Origin: Succinivibrio dextrinosolvens DSM 3072
GTDB lineage: Bacteria; Pseudomonadota; Gammaproteobacteria; Enterobacterales; Succinivibrionaceae
DNA: 52,935 nt
NCBI RefSeq assembly: GCF_900167015.1
Contig: NZ_FUXX01000014.1
Location: forward strand, 1 to 52,935
Direction: 5' to 3'
Every line of letters starts with the position of its first letter. Positions within the stretch are counted from its first letter, which is position 1. Positions 26,992 to 36,310 of the stretch are shown here, piece by piece. A program made the translations under genes and the position numbers. Under the pieces are notes generated by a model that saw only the letters and a list, made by a program, of their open reading frames with translations, was not told the origin of the DNA and ran no database searches.

Positions 26992-29900
26992 TTAGCTTCC
27001 GTAGGCTTCCATTACTTTAGAGGCCTCTTTCTTAAGATCAAGACTTCCGTGCTCCTGAACATCGGCAATTATCTTGATAGCCTCTTCTGTATCGCCTGTC
27101 TCAAAGTACAGTCTTGCAAGATTCAGCTCGTCAACATAATACTGATGCTCTTTAGGAGAGAGGATTTCCTTTTCTCCCTCTGAAAGGTTCTCTGCTAATG
27201 TTGCCTGATCAGAAAGATCCGCATTTGCAGAAATTGGGCCTATGGTATTAGAAACCTGCTGTAGTTCAGGAACGTCTGACTGTGAAGGATCACCGTTAAT
27301 CATTCTTGAAATCTCTTCAGGAGAAAATGCAGTCTCTCCACCTGAAGATAGTGACTCATTATCTGCTGATACACCATTTCCAAGCATATTCATGAGTTCA
27401 GACTCTGCCTGAGGATCAACATAGTGAGCAGCAGAATTGATTCTTGCTTCAAGCTGAGCTAACGCTGCAGCTGCATCTTCAACAGAATCATCCTGGGAAT
27501 TAGAACTTACTACATCGTACTCATCCTGAGGTACTTCCCATGAAACAACATCTTCCTTTGCTGGTTCAGCAGCTTCAGGTGCAGGAGCTGCCTCAGTAGC
27601 GGCAACCTCTTCTGAAGCGGCCTCGGCTACTGTAGCATCTGCAGGCTCTTCAACAGGAATGTCTGTATTCTCTGCCAGAGCTTCCTCTGACTGAGCATCT
27701 TCCTGAGGCTCATTCTGAACCAGATCAGATTCACCTTCACCTTCGCCGGTTACAGGTCTTAACAGGACTTCAAGATCAATCTCATCATCAACAACTTCAT
27801 CAACCTTGGCAGCATCTTCAGAAGGCTCTTCAACAACCTCAGCTTCGGCATCAGGAACAGCATTTTCCTGTGCAGTCTGATTCTCCATTGCATCAAGTAA
27901 AGCACTTTCTTCGCCGCTGATTTCATCAGATGGAGCTGCTTCCTGTTCGACTTCATTCTGAACCAGATCACCAACATCGATTTCCTGTTCTGCAGGATCG
28001 GAAGAACCTTCCTCAGCAGGAGCCTCAGCTGCAATATCTTCGACATTTACATCTTCAGATACTGCTTCCTCAGCAGGAGCCTCTGCAGCGATATCCTCAA
28101 CATTTACATCTTCAGATACAGCTTCCTCAGCAGGAGCTTCAGCTGCTATATCTTCGACATTTACATCTTCAGATATCGCTTCTTCAACAGGAGCTTCAGC
28201 TGCAATATCTTCGACATTTACATCCTCAGATACAGCTTCCTCTGCAGGAGCTTCAGCTGCTATATCTTCGACATTTACATCCTCAGATACAGCTTCCTCT
28301 GCAGGAGCTTCAGCTGCAATATCCTCAACATTGATATCTTCAGATACCGCTTCCTCAGCAGGAGCCTCAGCTGCAATATCATCAACATTGATATCTTCAG
28401 ATACTGCTTCCTCAGCAGGAGCCTCAGCTGCAATATCCTCGACATTTACATCCTCGGATACGGCCTCCTCTGCAGGAGCCTCAGCTGCAATATCATCAAC
28501 ATTGATATCTTCAGATACTGCTTCCTCTACAGGAGCTTCAGCTTTCTTTTCAGGAGCAGGTTTTGCAGGAGCTTCCTTAGCAGGAGCCTTCGCCTCAGGT
28601 GCAGCAGGTGCAGCTTCCTCTGCCGGAGCAGCTTCCTCTGCCGGAGCAGCTTCCTCTGCAGGAGCACCTTCCTGTTCACCTAGTGCAGCAGCCCAGGCAG
28701 CAGCCATATCTTCCTGTTCACCAGAGCTTGCACTTTCTTCAGCAGGAGCAGCTTCCTGTGCAGGCTTATCTTCAGCAGGTTGTTCTTCAGCACCGCCTTC
28801 CTGCTCACCTAATGCTGCAGCCCATGCTGCGGCCATATCTTCCTGTTCATCTTTCTTAGGTTCTTCAGGAGCTTCAGCAGCTTTCTCTGCATTTTCCTGT
28901 TCACCTAAAGCTGCAGCCCATTCATCAGCTACGCTGGCATCATCTGATTTGCCTTCAACTTCTGTTTCTTTCTCGCCTGACTGCTGGTCCTCATTAAGAG
29001 CCTTAGACCACTCATCAAGAACATTCTGATCGTTGCTTGAACCCTCAGCTGATTCTTCAGCAGCCTTATCCCACTCTTCCTGAGCCTTGGATTCATCAGA
29101 GCCTTCAGCTGCAGGAGCAGCTTCATCCTTATTCTCAGCAGGAGCAGCCTCTCCCTCAGCAGCAGGAGTTCCATCAGCTGCAGGGGCAGCGGCATCACCG
29201 CCTTCAGCTGGAGCTGCTGCGCCTTCGGCAGAAGCCTCATCGGCAGAATCATCTCCATCTGGAGCATGTGTCTCAAATTCAATAGAACCATTATCATCAG
29301 ACAGCAGCATATCGTCTGAGCCTAATGAAGATGTATCATCAAAATCGAAGTCATCATGATACTTGCGGGAACGGGCACGTGCTCTTGCCTTGAAGATAAT
29401 AAACAGAATCAGGATAACCAGTGACAGTAAACCGGCACCGAACAGAATCATCATCACAGGCTTATCCATATCAATGCTTGCATCAACTGATGACACTGTA
29501 AACTGAGACATCTGCAGCTGCATATCCTCAATCTTTTCGTCATTAGCAAGAAGCATTTCTCTCATTCTGTCGTTATCCTGAGAGAGCTTAGATACATTAC
29601 CCTTGATTTCAATCAGATCCTGCTGAATACCAGCAATAATATTGTCATACTGACTTGAAAGGGATGAAACACTGTCTGCAGCAGTCTGAGCTGTAACAGC
29701 TGATGACTTTTTCATTCTGGCTATAGCATCAGCAAGCTGCTGCTCAATAACCTTGGTTTTCTGGTCAATCTGCTTTTTATTTTCCTCAAGCATAATTCTG
29801 ATTGACTTAACATCAACAGCTTCCTGAGGATTCTGTTTTAACAGAGCCTGAATCTGTTTCATCTGCTCAGGAGTAAAGCCCTGATTTGAAAGCTGAGGAT

Positions 29901-30768
29901 TTGCATTTGCGCCATCAGGAGTATTGGCTAATTCAGCTCCATTCTGCACCTCTAACTGAGTGCCGTTCTGAGCAAGATTACGTCTTTCATTTGGATTCTG
30001 TGAATCTTTGTTTGAAGCTGCAGATGGAATCAGCTCTCCATTCTCTTCGGCCTCACGCTGCTTCTGGACTTCCTTGATACGGGTTTCAGTAGCTGTGTAT
30101 ACAGGAATATCATTGGCAGGCTGTTTTGCATTAGCTGCAGGTGCAGGAGCTCCATTCTGAGCAACAGCAGCAGAACTCTGAACAGCAGGTGCGGCAGGAG
30201 TCTGTGCTACAGGCAGAGGAGGAAGAGCCATTGAGCCCTGAGCTAAAAGGGAACTTCCTGTCTGAGTATTTTCCTGGGCAATTACTGAATCAGGAGGAAT
30301 TCTGAGAGTAGTTCTCATCAGATTATTGACATTGCCGCCAGCAAAAGCCTGAGGATTATTTCTATAGATAGAAGCAACAACCTGGAATTCGTTGATACTT
30401 CTATTAAGCTGGGCATAACGATGGGCAACAGACCAGATGGTATCTCCGGTTACAACATTATAGGTTCTGAACTCTCCCTGTGGAACAGCAGAAGCTGCTG
30501 CAGGAGTCTGAGCAGGAACAGCTACAGCACCCTGAGGAACTGCGGCATTCTGTCTAGGGGTAACAGTTACTGCAGGAGCCTGACGAGGTGTAACAGTGCT
30601 TCTTCTAGGAGTAGTACGGACTTGTGGACGTGTTGCAGGAGCTGTATCTTCAACTTCTGGGCCTTGGATTGTAATGGTGAAAGTACCATCATCATCTGCA
30701 GCAAATGCAGATAACGACATAACAAGACCCAATGTCACTTCTAAGGTGACTTTTTTTAACCTATGCAT
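26992..30768 (-). CDS. fimV: FimV/HubP-like polar scaffold protein with tandem repeats
   Basis: A 1258-residue inner-membrane protein. Parts in order: signal peptide (1-23); Pro/Ala-rich segment; FimV-type LysM domain (101-160, YNVVTGDTIWSVAHRYAQLN); coiled coil (about 300-420); one membrane segment (about 438-460, ILFGAGLLSLVILILFIIF); and a very acidic cytoplasmic part. That part holds five tryptophan motifs (28672-29080), nine 19-residue repeats (744-914) and the conserved FimV C-terminus (about 1205-1258, LNLARLYFETGDTEEAIKII). FimV/HubP proteins mark the cell pole for flagella, pili, chemotaxis arrays and chromosome origins. usg lies next to it, as in many gammaproteobacteria. AGGGGAG supports the start. 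Confidence 0.9.
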   Translation of the reverse strand: MHRLKKVTLEVTLGLVMSLSAFAADDDGTFTITIQGPEVEDTAPATRPQVRTTPRRSTVTPRQAPAVTVTPRQNAAVPQGAVAVPAQTPAAASAVPQGEFRTYNVVTGDTIWSVAHRYAQLNRSINEFQVVASIYRNNPQAFAGGNVNNLMRTTLRIPPDSVIAQENTQTGSSLLAQGSMALPPLPVAQTPAAPAVQSSAAVAQNGAPAPAANAKQPANDIPVYTATETRIKEVQKQREAEENGELIPSAASNKDSQNPNERRNLAQNGTQLEVQNGAELANTPDGANANPQLSNQGFTPEQMKQIQALLKQNPQEAVDVKSIRIMLEENKKQIDQKTKVIEQQLADAIARMKKSSAVTAQTAADSVSSLSSQYDNIIAGIQQDLIEIKGNVSKLSQDNDRMREMLLANDEKIEDMQLQMSQFTVSSVDASIDMDKPVMMILFGAGLLSLVILILFIIFKARARARSRKYHDDFDFDDTSSLGSDDMLLSDDNGSIEFETHAPDGDDSADEASAEGAAAPAEGGDAAAPAADGTPAAEGEAAPAENKDEAAPAAEGSDESKAQEEWDKAAEESAEGSSNDQNVLDEWSKALNEDQQSGEKETEVEGKSDDASVADEWAAALGEQENAEKAAEAPEEPKKDEQEDMAAAWAAALGEQEGGAEEQPAEDKPAQEAAPAEESASSGEQEDMAAAWAAALGEQEGAPAEEAAPAEEAAPAEEAAPAAPEAKAPAKEAPAKPAPEKKAEAPVEEAVSEDINVDDIAAEAPAEEAVSEDVNVEDIAAEAPAEEAVSEDINVDDIAAEAPAEEAVSEDINVEDIAAEAPAEEAVSEDVNVEDIAAEAPAEEAVSEDVNVEDIAAEAPVEEAISEDVNVEDIAAEAPAEEAVSEDVNVEDIAAEAPAEEAVSEDVNVEDIAAEAPAEEGSSDPAEQEIDVGDLVQNEVEQEAAPSDEISGEESALLDAMENQTAQENAVPDAEAEVVEEPSEDAAKVDEVVDDEIDLEVLLRPVTGEGEGESDLVQNEPQEDAQSEEALAENTDIPVEEPADATVAEAASEEVAATEAAPAPEAAEPAKEDVVSWEVPQDEYDVVSSNSQDDSVEDAAAALAQLEARINSAAHYVDPQAESELMNMLGNGVSADNESLSSGGETAFSPEEISRMINGDPSQSDVPELQQVSNTIGPISANADLSDQATLAENLSEGEKEILSPKEHQYYVDELNLARLYFETGDTEEAIKIIADVQEHGSLDLKKEASKVMEAYGS
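28027..28539 (-). repeat. nine tandem 57-bp repeats inside fimV
   Basis: Nine in-frame copies encode EAPAEEAVSEDVNVEDIAA with variation only at I/V, D/E and A/V positions; a partial tenth unit follows. The near identity at DNA level implies recent expansion, and the copy number probably varies between strains. Confidence 0.95.
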
Positions 30769-30869
30769 ACATCTCCCCTATTTCTATGCATTATTGTATC
30801 TAAAAACGGGACCGTCAAAAATCTAGCAAGATCCCATTTTTTCTAACGAAATGCATAAAGTGTGCAAGG

Positions 30870-31874
30870 CTATATATTTTGTGCAATCAATTTAACAATT
30901 TCTACACATGAAATTGCTTCGCCACGTCTTGTATTATCCATCAGACATACAAAACTTACATTCTTGCTTCCCTTGATATTCTGACGAATTCTGCTTACAA
31001 GGACAGTTCTTTCGTTAATTACATCCTCAACAGGAGTCAGATTCTCATCATTATCCTTTACAGTAACAAATTGGGATTTCTTGAAAGCTTCAATCACATC
31101 CTCAACATTTACTGATTCTTCAAGATCTGCGTTAACACTGATGGTATGTCCGTAGAATACAGGAACCTGAACAGTTGTTACATCGAAGCCTCGCTCGAAT
31201 TTACCAAGAATTCTTGAAACTTCTGACTTTATGGTCTGTTCATGATCTGTATAGCCATTGTCCTCAACAGATCCGCTAATGGTATGAAGATTAAATGCAA
31301 CCTGAGCAGAGAAGCCCTGGTGGTCACCGCTCATGCCATTTAATAGTAATGTGGTTTCATGAGCAAGAGTTTCAGTTCCTAATCTTCCTGACTCTGATAC
31401 AGACTCCATTGCGGTTGCAACTGCTCTGGTAACCCCAAATTCATCGTGAAGGGCACCTAAAGCCAGGCATAGCTGAACAGATGGAGCCAGTGCCGGAATA
31501 ACCAGACGAGACTCTATAGCCTTTTTAATATCAAATGGATTAATCTCAGGTACAACTAAAGCTGTTTTTTCATCACCGCTGAAAAGATGGCTGTTATCAA
31601 CAACAATACAGCCGGCATTCTGAGCTTTAGAAATCCAGCGCTGACTTTCATCCTGAGTACTTAAAAACAAGGCAACATTTGCCTTTTCAAAATCGAATTC
31701 TTCAATTGGCTGCACAAAGTAATTCTGTGAACAGATATTTACGGCATCATATTCACCTGAGAAAGGTGATAATGGGAAAACATCATCTAATGGAATCTTC
31801 TGCTCTTCTAGTGTTTCAATAACCAGCTTTCCAATATCTGAATCATAACCGTAAATAGCTAATTTTAATGCCAT
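30870..31874 (-). CDS. usg: USG-1-like protein, aspartate-semialdehyde dehydrogenase homologue
   Basis: Has the aspartate-semialdehyde dehydrogenase fold but probably no such activity. The N-terminal Rossmann strand is LAIYGYDSDIGKLV, and the C-terminal region has PVFYGHTISVNADLEE. The catalytic 'NC' of true Asd is replaced by ALAPSVQLC (about residues 129-137), as expected for USG-1. 334 residues. AGGAG precedes the start. The function of Usg is unknown. The gene is just upstream of fimV, a conserved order (asd-usg-fimV-truA) in many gammaproteobacteria, although asd is not present here. Confidence 0.88.
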   Translation of the reverse strand: MALKLAIYGYDSDIGKLVIETLEEQKIPLDDVFPLSPFSGEYDAVNICSQNYFVQPIEEFDFEKANVALFLSTQDESQRWISKAQNAGCIVVDNSHLFSGDEKTALVVPEINPFDIKKAIESRLVIPALAPSVQLCLALGALHDEFGVTRAVATAMESVSESGRLGTETLAHETTLLLNGMSGDHQGFSAQVAFNLHTISGSVEDNGYTDHEQTIKSEVSRILGKFERGFDVTTVQVPVFYGHTISVNADLEESVNVEDVIEAFKKSQFVTVKDNDENLTPVEDVINERTVLVSRIRQNIKGSKNVSFVCLMDNTRRGEAISCVEIVKLIAQNI

Positions 31875-32270
31875 GTCTGGCTCCTACCTTTCAATAATAA
31901 TCAAACTAGAAAAATTGTAGCACACCAGTCAAGTCCACATTCTATTAATGTTCAGCCATGAGATCTGATTGCACATTATTCTCAGAAATTAGATCTCACG
32001 AAAAAATTTAACAGAAAAAATCCTTTAAATTTAATATAGTTCTACCTAAAAGCTAGTTCGTGTTATGAAATTTTTACAGAAAAATAAGAAAAAATCTCAG
32101 AAAAGTGTTAGCGAGATAAAATTTTTTACTAAATTATTGATAACTTATAAAAAAAATGGGAGAGATAACTAATTTTTTTTTGATTTTTGTATTATATTAC
32201 AAACAGTAAGTATTTTTATTGGTACTTATTCCCCTGTTGCTGGGGATTTACAGTACGAGGAATGGTGAAA
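31875..32270. other. 396-nt divergent region between usg and ihfA
   Basis: Very AT-rich. It contains a minus-strand match to the IHF consensus WATCAANNNNTTR (32130-32142), long A and T tracts, and a small hairpin CCCC/GGGG (32231-32246) in the probable ihfA leader. TATTAT near 32190 may be part of an ihfA promoter. No gene seen. Confidence 0.45.
32130..32142 (-). promoter_or_regulatory. candidate IHF binding site upstream of ihfA
   Basis: TATCAATAATTTA on the minus strand fits WATCAANNNNTTR exactly, flanked by A/T tracts, about 130 nt before ihfA. It suggests autoregulation, but chance matches are frequent in AT-rich DNA. Confidence 0.35.
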
Positions 32271-32561
32271 ATGGCGTTAACTAGAGCAGATATTGCAGAC
32301 CGTCTTATCATAAAACAAGGTCTACCTAAGACTACAGCACAGGAATTTGTTGATTCATTTTTTGAGCAGATAGCCTCAACTCTAGAGTCAGGAGAAATCG
32401 TAAAACTAACCGGATTTGGTAACTTTGAACTGAAGGTAAAAAATGCCCGTCCTGGAAGAAACCCAAAAACAGGAAAAGAAGTAACCATCTCATCAAGACG
32501 AGTTACAACCTTCAGAGCTGGACAGAAGTTGAGAAACAGAATTGACATGCCTGGCGAATAG
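32271..32561 (+). CDS. ihfA: integration host factor subunit alpha
   Basis: A DNA-bending nucleoid protein that works as a heterodimer with IhfB. I chose the ATG at 32271 ([12 protein letters not shown]), which has GAGG 10 nt upstream and gives the family length of 96 residues. Upstream ATGs at 32262 and 32187 would add unrelated sequence. The beta-arm region [20 protein letters not shown] contains the intercalating proline. It stands alone, not after pheT as in E. coli. Confidence 0.95.
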   Translation: MALTRADIADRLIIKQGLPKTTAQEFVDSFFEQIASTLESGEIVKLTGFGNFELKVKNARPGRNPKTGKEVTISSRRVTTFRAGQKLRNRIDMPGE

Positions 32562-32650
32562 TATTTTTTTGGTGAAAAAACACTATTAAATAAAAATAAT
32601 GGCATAATACCGATATTGATTATTTCTTTTCTACGTGGATTTCTTTAGAT

Positions 32651-32911
32651 ATGGAAAAAATTGTTTACAAAATCAAAGATCGTGATGGTGTACATGCACG
32701 TCCAGCTGGTGCAATTATCAAGGCAATCAGTGGTTACAAGTCAAAGATCACTTTAATTTACCAGGATCGTCAGATTGATCTGAAGGGTGGTATCTTTGGA
32801 CTATTAGGTTTAGGTATTCGTTTTGACGACGAAATCTACATTCACGTTGAAGGTGAAGACGAGAAGGAAGCAGTTGTTGCTGTAAGAAGAGCCTTCGAAG
32901 AGTATCTATAA
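32651..32911 (+). CDS. HPr-like phosphocarrier protein
   Basis: An HPr-family PTS phosphocarrier of 86 residues. The active-site histidine is His15 in DGVHARPAG. The region that normally carries regulatory Ser46 (KSLFKLQTLG in E. coli) reads KGGIFGLLGLG, so that serine is absent. No ptsI or crr is in the window, unlike canonical ptsH operons. It could be the main HPr or a paralogue serving a regulatory PTS such as the EIIA-Man protein at 6954. It follows ihfA by 90 nt and ends at a strong terminator. The ribosome-binding site is weak. Confidence 0.88.
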   Translation: MEKIVYKIKDRDGVHARPAGAIIKAISGYKSKITLIYQDRQIDLKGGIFGLLGLGIRFDDEIYIHVEGEDEKEAVVAVRRAFEEYL

Positions 32912-32936
32912 TCCAGATTCATATTTGGATATTGAG

Positions 32937-32968
32937 AAAAACTCATTCATTTCTGAATGAGTTTTTTT
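32937..32968 (+). terminator. rho-independent terminator of the HPr-like gene
   Basis: A perfect stem AAAAACTCATTCA / TGAATGAGTTTTT with a 4-nt loop and T7 tail. Confidence 0.95.
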
Positions 32969-33008
32969 GTATCTGAAATTCTACAAAGAAGAAGTCGGTT
33001 CTTTCTGA

Positions 33009-34553
33009 TCAGGTTACGATATACGTAATAATTTCAATTATCAGCGTACCCGACAGCATTGCAATCGATCGGGAAAGATCGTAGTTAAAATCAATAAATT
33101 TCGAGATATTTTCAAAGGTTTTAGACGCCAGCATAACCTCATAGAACTTGAGGGTCTTGGTTCCAAAATAGGCAACCAGAAATGACGCCACCAGAGAAAA
33201 AAGCACACACGCCACCAGATTTACAGGGTTGTGAATAAAGAAATTCAGCATAAACGTGATTACCCATATAAATGAGGTAGTCATATCCCAGTAATGTCTT
33301 CCAGAATGCTCTCTGAATTTGAGGTTACTGATATATTCCACCAGAGAAAGACAGATTTCCTTTGAAAAATTCTCTTTCATCAGATTATTGGTGGACATCA
33401 GAAGCTTCTTGCTAAGTTCATCGGCCAGCTGTTCTTTACGGTATGCAAGAAGACTCATCAGCTTCTCACGCATGGTAAAGATTTTTGAAGTGTAATTGTC
33501 TGTCTTAACAACCTCGTTCTGAAGCTTACGGGTTACAAGGTCAAAATAAAACTCATAAGAACATAACAGACCGTAAAAGAAGCGGTTCTGACAGAGAATT
33601 CTGAAAAGGTCAATCTTGATATCAATATCAGTGAGTGTATTTCCTATAGCGGCGTCAGAAAGTCTCATCTTCAGCTCACTGTATATACTTTCAAGAACAG
33701 GCGGTATGTTCATTGGAGTGAAATCATTGCCGCAGGTGTAGAAAGTGAATGACTTGGGAACCTGAGAAATCTCAAAGGTCACATAATCCATTCTGCATTC
33801 TGCAACATAAGTGATAAGAAATACACCGCTCTCTTTGAACTCAGCATCAAATATCTGGAACGGAAGTTTCTTTAGAAGCTCAAAATAGCAGACATAATCA
33901 ACATGACAGTTTGGAACAGCAAAAACATTGTTCATGTCCTTGACTTCAACATCGATTACAGGGAAATTTCTTGCCAGAAGACAGATCATTCTGTCGACCA
34001 TGATTCTGCCCTTTCCTTTACAGTTCTGACAGGCAATCTTCTGCAGATTGTTACATGTAGGACAGACTATATAGCCGGTTCTGTTACATCTTGTGCAGCC
34101 GCCTTCTCTTCCCTGACAGGATGGACAGAGAATCATACCGTAGCCAGAGCAGTTCGGACAGTTGACCCTCTTGGTTCCCTTACATGAAGGACAGGTACAG
34201 TCACCCTTGGCATGTCTTGCCGAAATACGGTTGACCTTATTACAGATTTTAAAGATATCCGCAGCTGACTTATTCTCAAGACCGGTACAGAAAGGTCTTT
34301 TCAGACTGGCATCTTTTAGTAGAGCATCAGTATTGCTTTTCTGAAAATCTTTTAAGGCATCCTCATCTAAAATTGTATCTGAGGACATAACCGAGTTTAA
34401 AACAGTATCCTTGCAGTTAACCTCAAAAAACCAGTTAACACTGAAAGTGAGTTTCACGTCGACGGTACGGGATTCGCCATAGGAAACCTTATCAGGCGGG
34501 ATATCTACACTCTGGAGCAGCTTGGTAATGACTTCTGTAATATTATCATGCAT
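33009..34553 (-). CDS. membrane protein with DnaJ-like cysteine-rich zinc domain, copy B
   Basis: Unknown function, 514 residues. The N-terminal 115 residues are alpha/beta. Six CxxC motifs follow (first cysteines at 121, 132, 143, 153, 164, 175), in CPSCKGTKRV-type units like the DnaJ zinc domain but with no J-domain. A beta-rich middle and a helical part come next, then about three membrane segments (around 425-460 and 495-513). It is paralogous to the gene 17 nt upstream, with identical cysteine spacing. GGAG lies about 12 nt before the ATG. DnaJ-type CxxCxGxG domains bind zinc and can act on thiols or unfolded proteins; anything more would be a guess. Confidence 0.85.
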   Translation of the reverse strand: MHDNITEVITKLLQSVDIPPDKVSYGESRTVDVKLTFSVNWFFEVNCKDTVLNSVMSSDTILDEDALKDFQKSNTDALLKDASLKRPFCTGLENKSAADIFKICNKVNRISARHAKGDCTCPSCKGTKRVNCPNCSGYGMILCPSCQGREGGCTRCNRTGYIVCPTCNNLQKIACQNCKGKGRIMVDRMICLLARNFPVIDVEVKDMNNVFAVPNCHVDYVCYFELLKKLPFQIFDAEFKESGVFLITYVAECRMDYVTFEISQVPKSFTFYTCGNDFTPMNIPPVLESIYSELKMRLSDAAIGNTLTDIDIKIDLFRILCQNRFFYGLLCSYEFYFDLVTRKLQNEVVKTDNYTSKIFTMREKLMSLLAYRKEQLADELSKKLLMSTNNLMKENFSKEICLSLVEYISNLKFREHSGRHYWDMTTSFIWVITFMLNFFIHNPVNLVACVLFSLVASFLVAYFGTKTLKFYEVMLASKTFENISKFIDFNYDLSRSIAMLSGTLIIEIITYIVT

Positions 34554-34570
34554 CTGAAACAGCTCCAGTT

Positions 34571-36274
34571 TTACCAGCCGCGATAGTTATACAGTACAAA
34601 CAGTACCACATTTATAAGAATCGTTCCAAAAAGAAGGCGCACTGAATGAATTGCTTCGGAGGTAAGATTTGGAACCTTTCGCATTTTATGCCTTATTCGA
34701 AGAGAACTTACAGCAGAATAATAAGTCCAGTTCTTGGTTAAGGTAATTGATGTAAACGCACATACAGCGATAGAAAGACCGATGCACAGGAATATACACG
34801 CAATCGTCGGAACAAAGTACACGGCCAGAGAATTTACGAGCCATACCGCAAGCGATACTGAAGTCCATACCGTTTGGGTATTCGGATTGAGCATCATTAA
34901 AAGCGGAACAAAATCAATCAGATTCTTGGCAAAGTACCTTGAGAATTCTTTGGAAATAAAGCCCTGAGCATTTGTCATAAGCTCTAAGGAGACATTATCA
35001 ATAAGCTGTTCTCGAACTGTAGATTTAATCAGTCTTGCCTTGCTGTTCAGATCGTTCTTATTCTCCCAGATTATGGACTCAACAGTAACGCCCTGCTTGG
35101 CAGCTTCCTTTTTGATAATATCAAGCTCATAGTTTTCAATTGAGCGAATTGTCTTGGCAAGAATTGCCTTGCCAGCCAGAGCCTTCACGCAGACTATCTT
35201 CTCATCCACATCATCCGAACCGATATTCAGAGTTGAGGACAGAATATTTGACTCTTCCTTGAACACAACATCCAAAAGAGGCGGCTTGCAGATTGGTTTT
35301 AATGACTTACCGCAGAGAATAAAATCAAAAGGAGTTGTTTCTCCCTTAAGATTTACTCGCACTGCAAAACATGGAGCATAGCCAAGGAATGTGGCCTTGT
35401 ATCCGTGAGAGCTTTCAGAGCCTAATGACTGATCATCAAAGTTGGCTGCCTCAAGGATAATCTTCTCATCTTCCTTTGAAAAACTGGTAATGGTCTTATC
35501 TGAGCCAGGAACACTAAGAGAGATTTCAATATCCTTGCTGCACTCGGAGTCATAGATAATCTCACGCTCAACAACCAGCTCACCCATGCCCTTACAGTCA
35601 CGACAGACTACCTTGCCGGTGCCGTCGCAGGTGTCACAGTTGATAAATCCGGTGCCATTACACATCGAGCAGCTGTCAGAAAGTCCCTGACAGGATGGAC
35701 AGGTAATAACGCCTTTACCAGAGCATACCTCACACATGGCCATTTTGCTGCCATGGCATTTCTTACAGCGGGCTCTACCAATGGCAGAGATACGGTTAAA
35801 CGCCATAATCTGTCCTGCCAGAGCGGTAAGTTCACTGAATTTTGCCTCAGCAAGACGTTTGATGTAGGCTTTGGTAATATCACTTTCCTTTTCAAGCTCC
35901 TTGGAATTTTTTTGAGTGAATTCATCAAGACCGCTCTGAGATAACACATGAGTCTCGTCACTGATCTTGCCTGCAGGCTTATCTGATGCTCTGCATTTGA
36001 AATTCCAGGTAAGGTTGTAATTGACTTTAGCGAAGAAGGATAGAGGTTCAGATACAGTAAAATCGGCAATAGGAACACCGCAGCGAGAAAATATTGCCGA
36101 AACAATAGAATTCAGCTTTCTTGCGAAATCTACATTTTTTACCTCTAAAGCCGCGGCCTCTCTTGCCTTGCTGCCATCCGCTACAGCTTCAGCTGAAGTG
36201 GCAGACCTGGTATCTGAGGATACGACGGCTTTGTTTTCCTTTTTAACAGGATTTTGTTTTTCTGGCTGCTGCAT
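34571..36274 (-). CDS. membrane protein with DnaJ-like cysteine-rich zinc domain, copy A
   Basis: 567 residues, paralogue of the next gene. A disordered, Ala- and Lys-rich head (1-45) precedes the domain shared with copy B (IFSRCGVPIADFTVSEPLSF). Six CxxC motifs have first cysteines at 170, 181, 192, 202, 213 and 224, with canonical CSGKG and CNGTG units. The beta-rich middle and helical part follow, then a C-terminal membrane region of three or so segments (LLMMLNPNTQ... to the end). No J-domain and no signal peptide, so the zinc domain is probably cytoplasmic. There is no strong ribosome-binding site. It starts 36 nt after the 358-residue membrane protein. Confidence 0.85.
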   Translation of the reverse strand: MQQPEKQNPVKKENKAVVSSDTRSATSAEAVADGSKAREAAALEVKNVDFARKLNSIVSAIFSRCGVPIADFTVSEPLSFFAKVNYNLTWNFKCRASDKPAGKISDETHVLSQSGLDEFTQKNSKELEKESDITKAYIKRLAEAKFSELTALAGQIMAFNRISAIGRARCKKCHGSKMAMCEVCSGKGVITCPSCQGLSDSCSMCNGTGFINCDTCDGTGKVVCRDCKGMGELVVEREIIYDSECSKDIEISLSVPGSDKTITSFSKEDEKIILEAANFDDQSLGSESSHGYKATFLGYAPCFAVRVNLKGETTPFDFILCGKSLKPICKPPLLDVVFKEESNILSSTLNIGSDDVDEKIVCVKALAGKAILAKTIRSIENYELDIIKKEAAKQGVTVESIIWENKNDLNSKARLIKSTVREQLIDNVSLELMTNAQGFISKEFSRYFAKNLIDFVPLLMMLNPNTQTVWTSVSLAVWLVNSLAVYFVPTIACIFLCIGLSIAVCAFTSITLTKNWTYYSAVSSLRIRHKMRKVPNLTSEAIHSVRLLFGTILINVVLFVLYNYRGW

Positions 36275-36310
36275 CCGATTCGAATCTATTTTAGTTAACT
36301 ACTATATCTA

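Noticed and set aside
26809-27183. 124-codon plus-strand frame after the eno promoter
   Set aside because: It runs through the eno upstream palindrome, the fimV terminator and the fimV 3' end; no ribosome-binding site.
27930-28540. Regular repeats that could suggest a CRISPR array
   Set aside because: Units are contiguous, in frame and 57 bp with no unique spacers; they encode a protein repeat.
28331-29029. 232-codon plus-strand frame rich in Ser and Ala
   Set aside because: It is the antisense of the fimV repeats. The repetitive GC-richer codons of E, A and P leave antisense frames open; the same holds for frames at 27930-28334 and 29087-29359.
30870-31874. True aspartate-semialdehyde dehydrogenase
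   Set aside because: The catalytic cysteine motif is missing and the gene sits next to fimV, both typical of usg.
32187-32270. Upstream starts for ihfA
   Set aside because: They add sequence unlike IhfA; the ATG at 32271 gives the normal length and has properly spaced GAGG.
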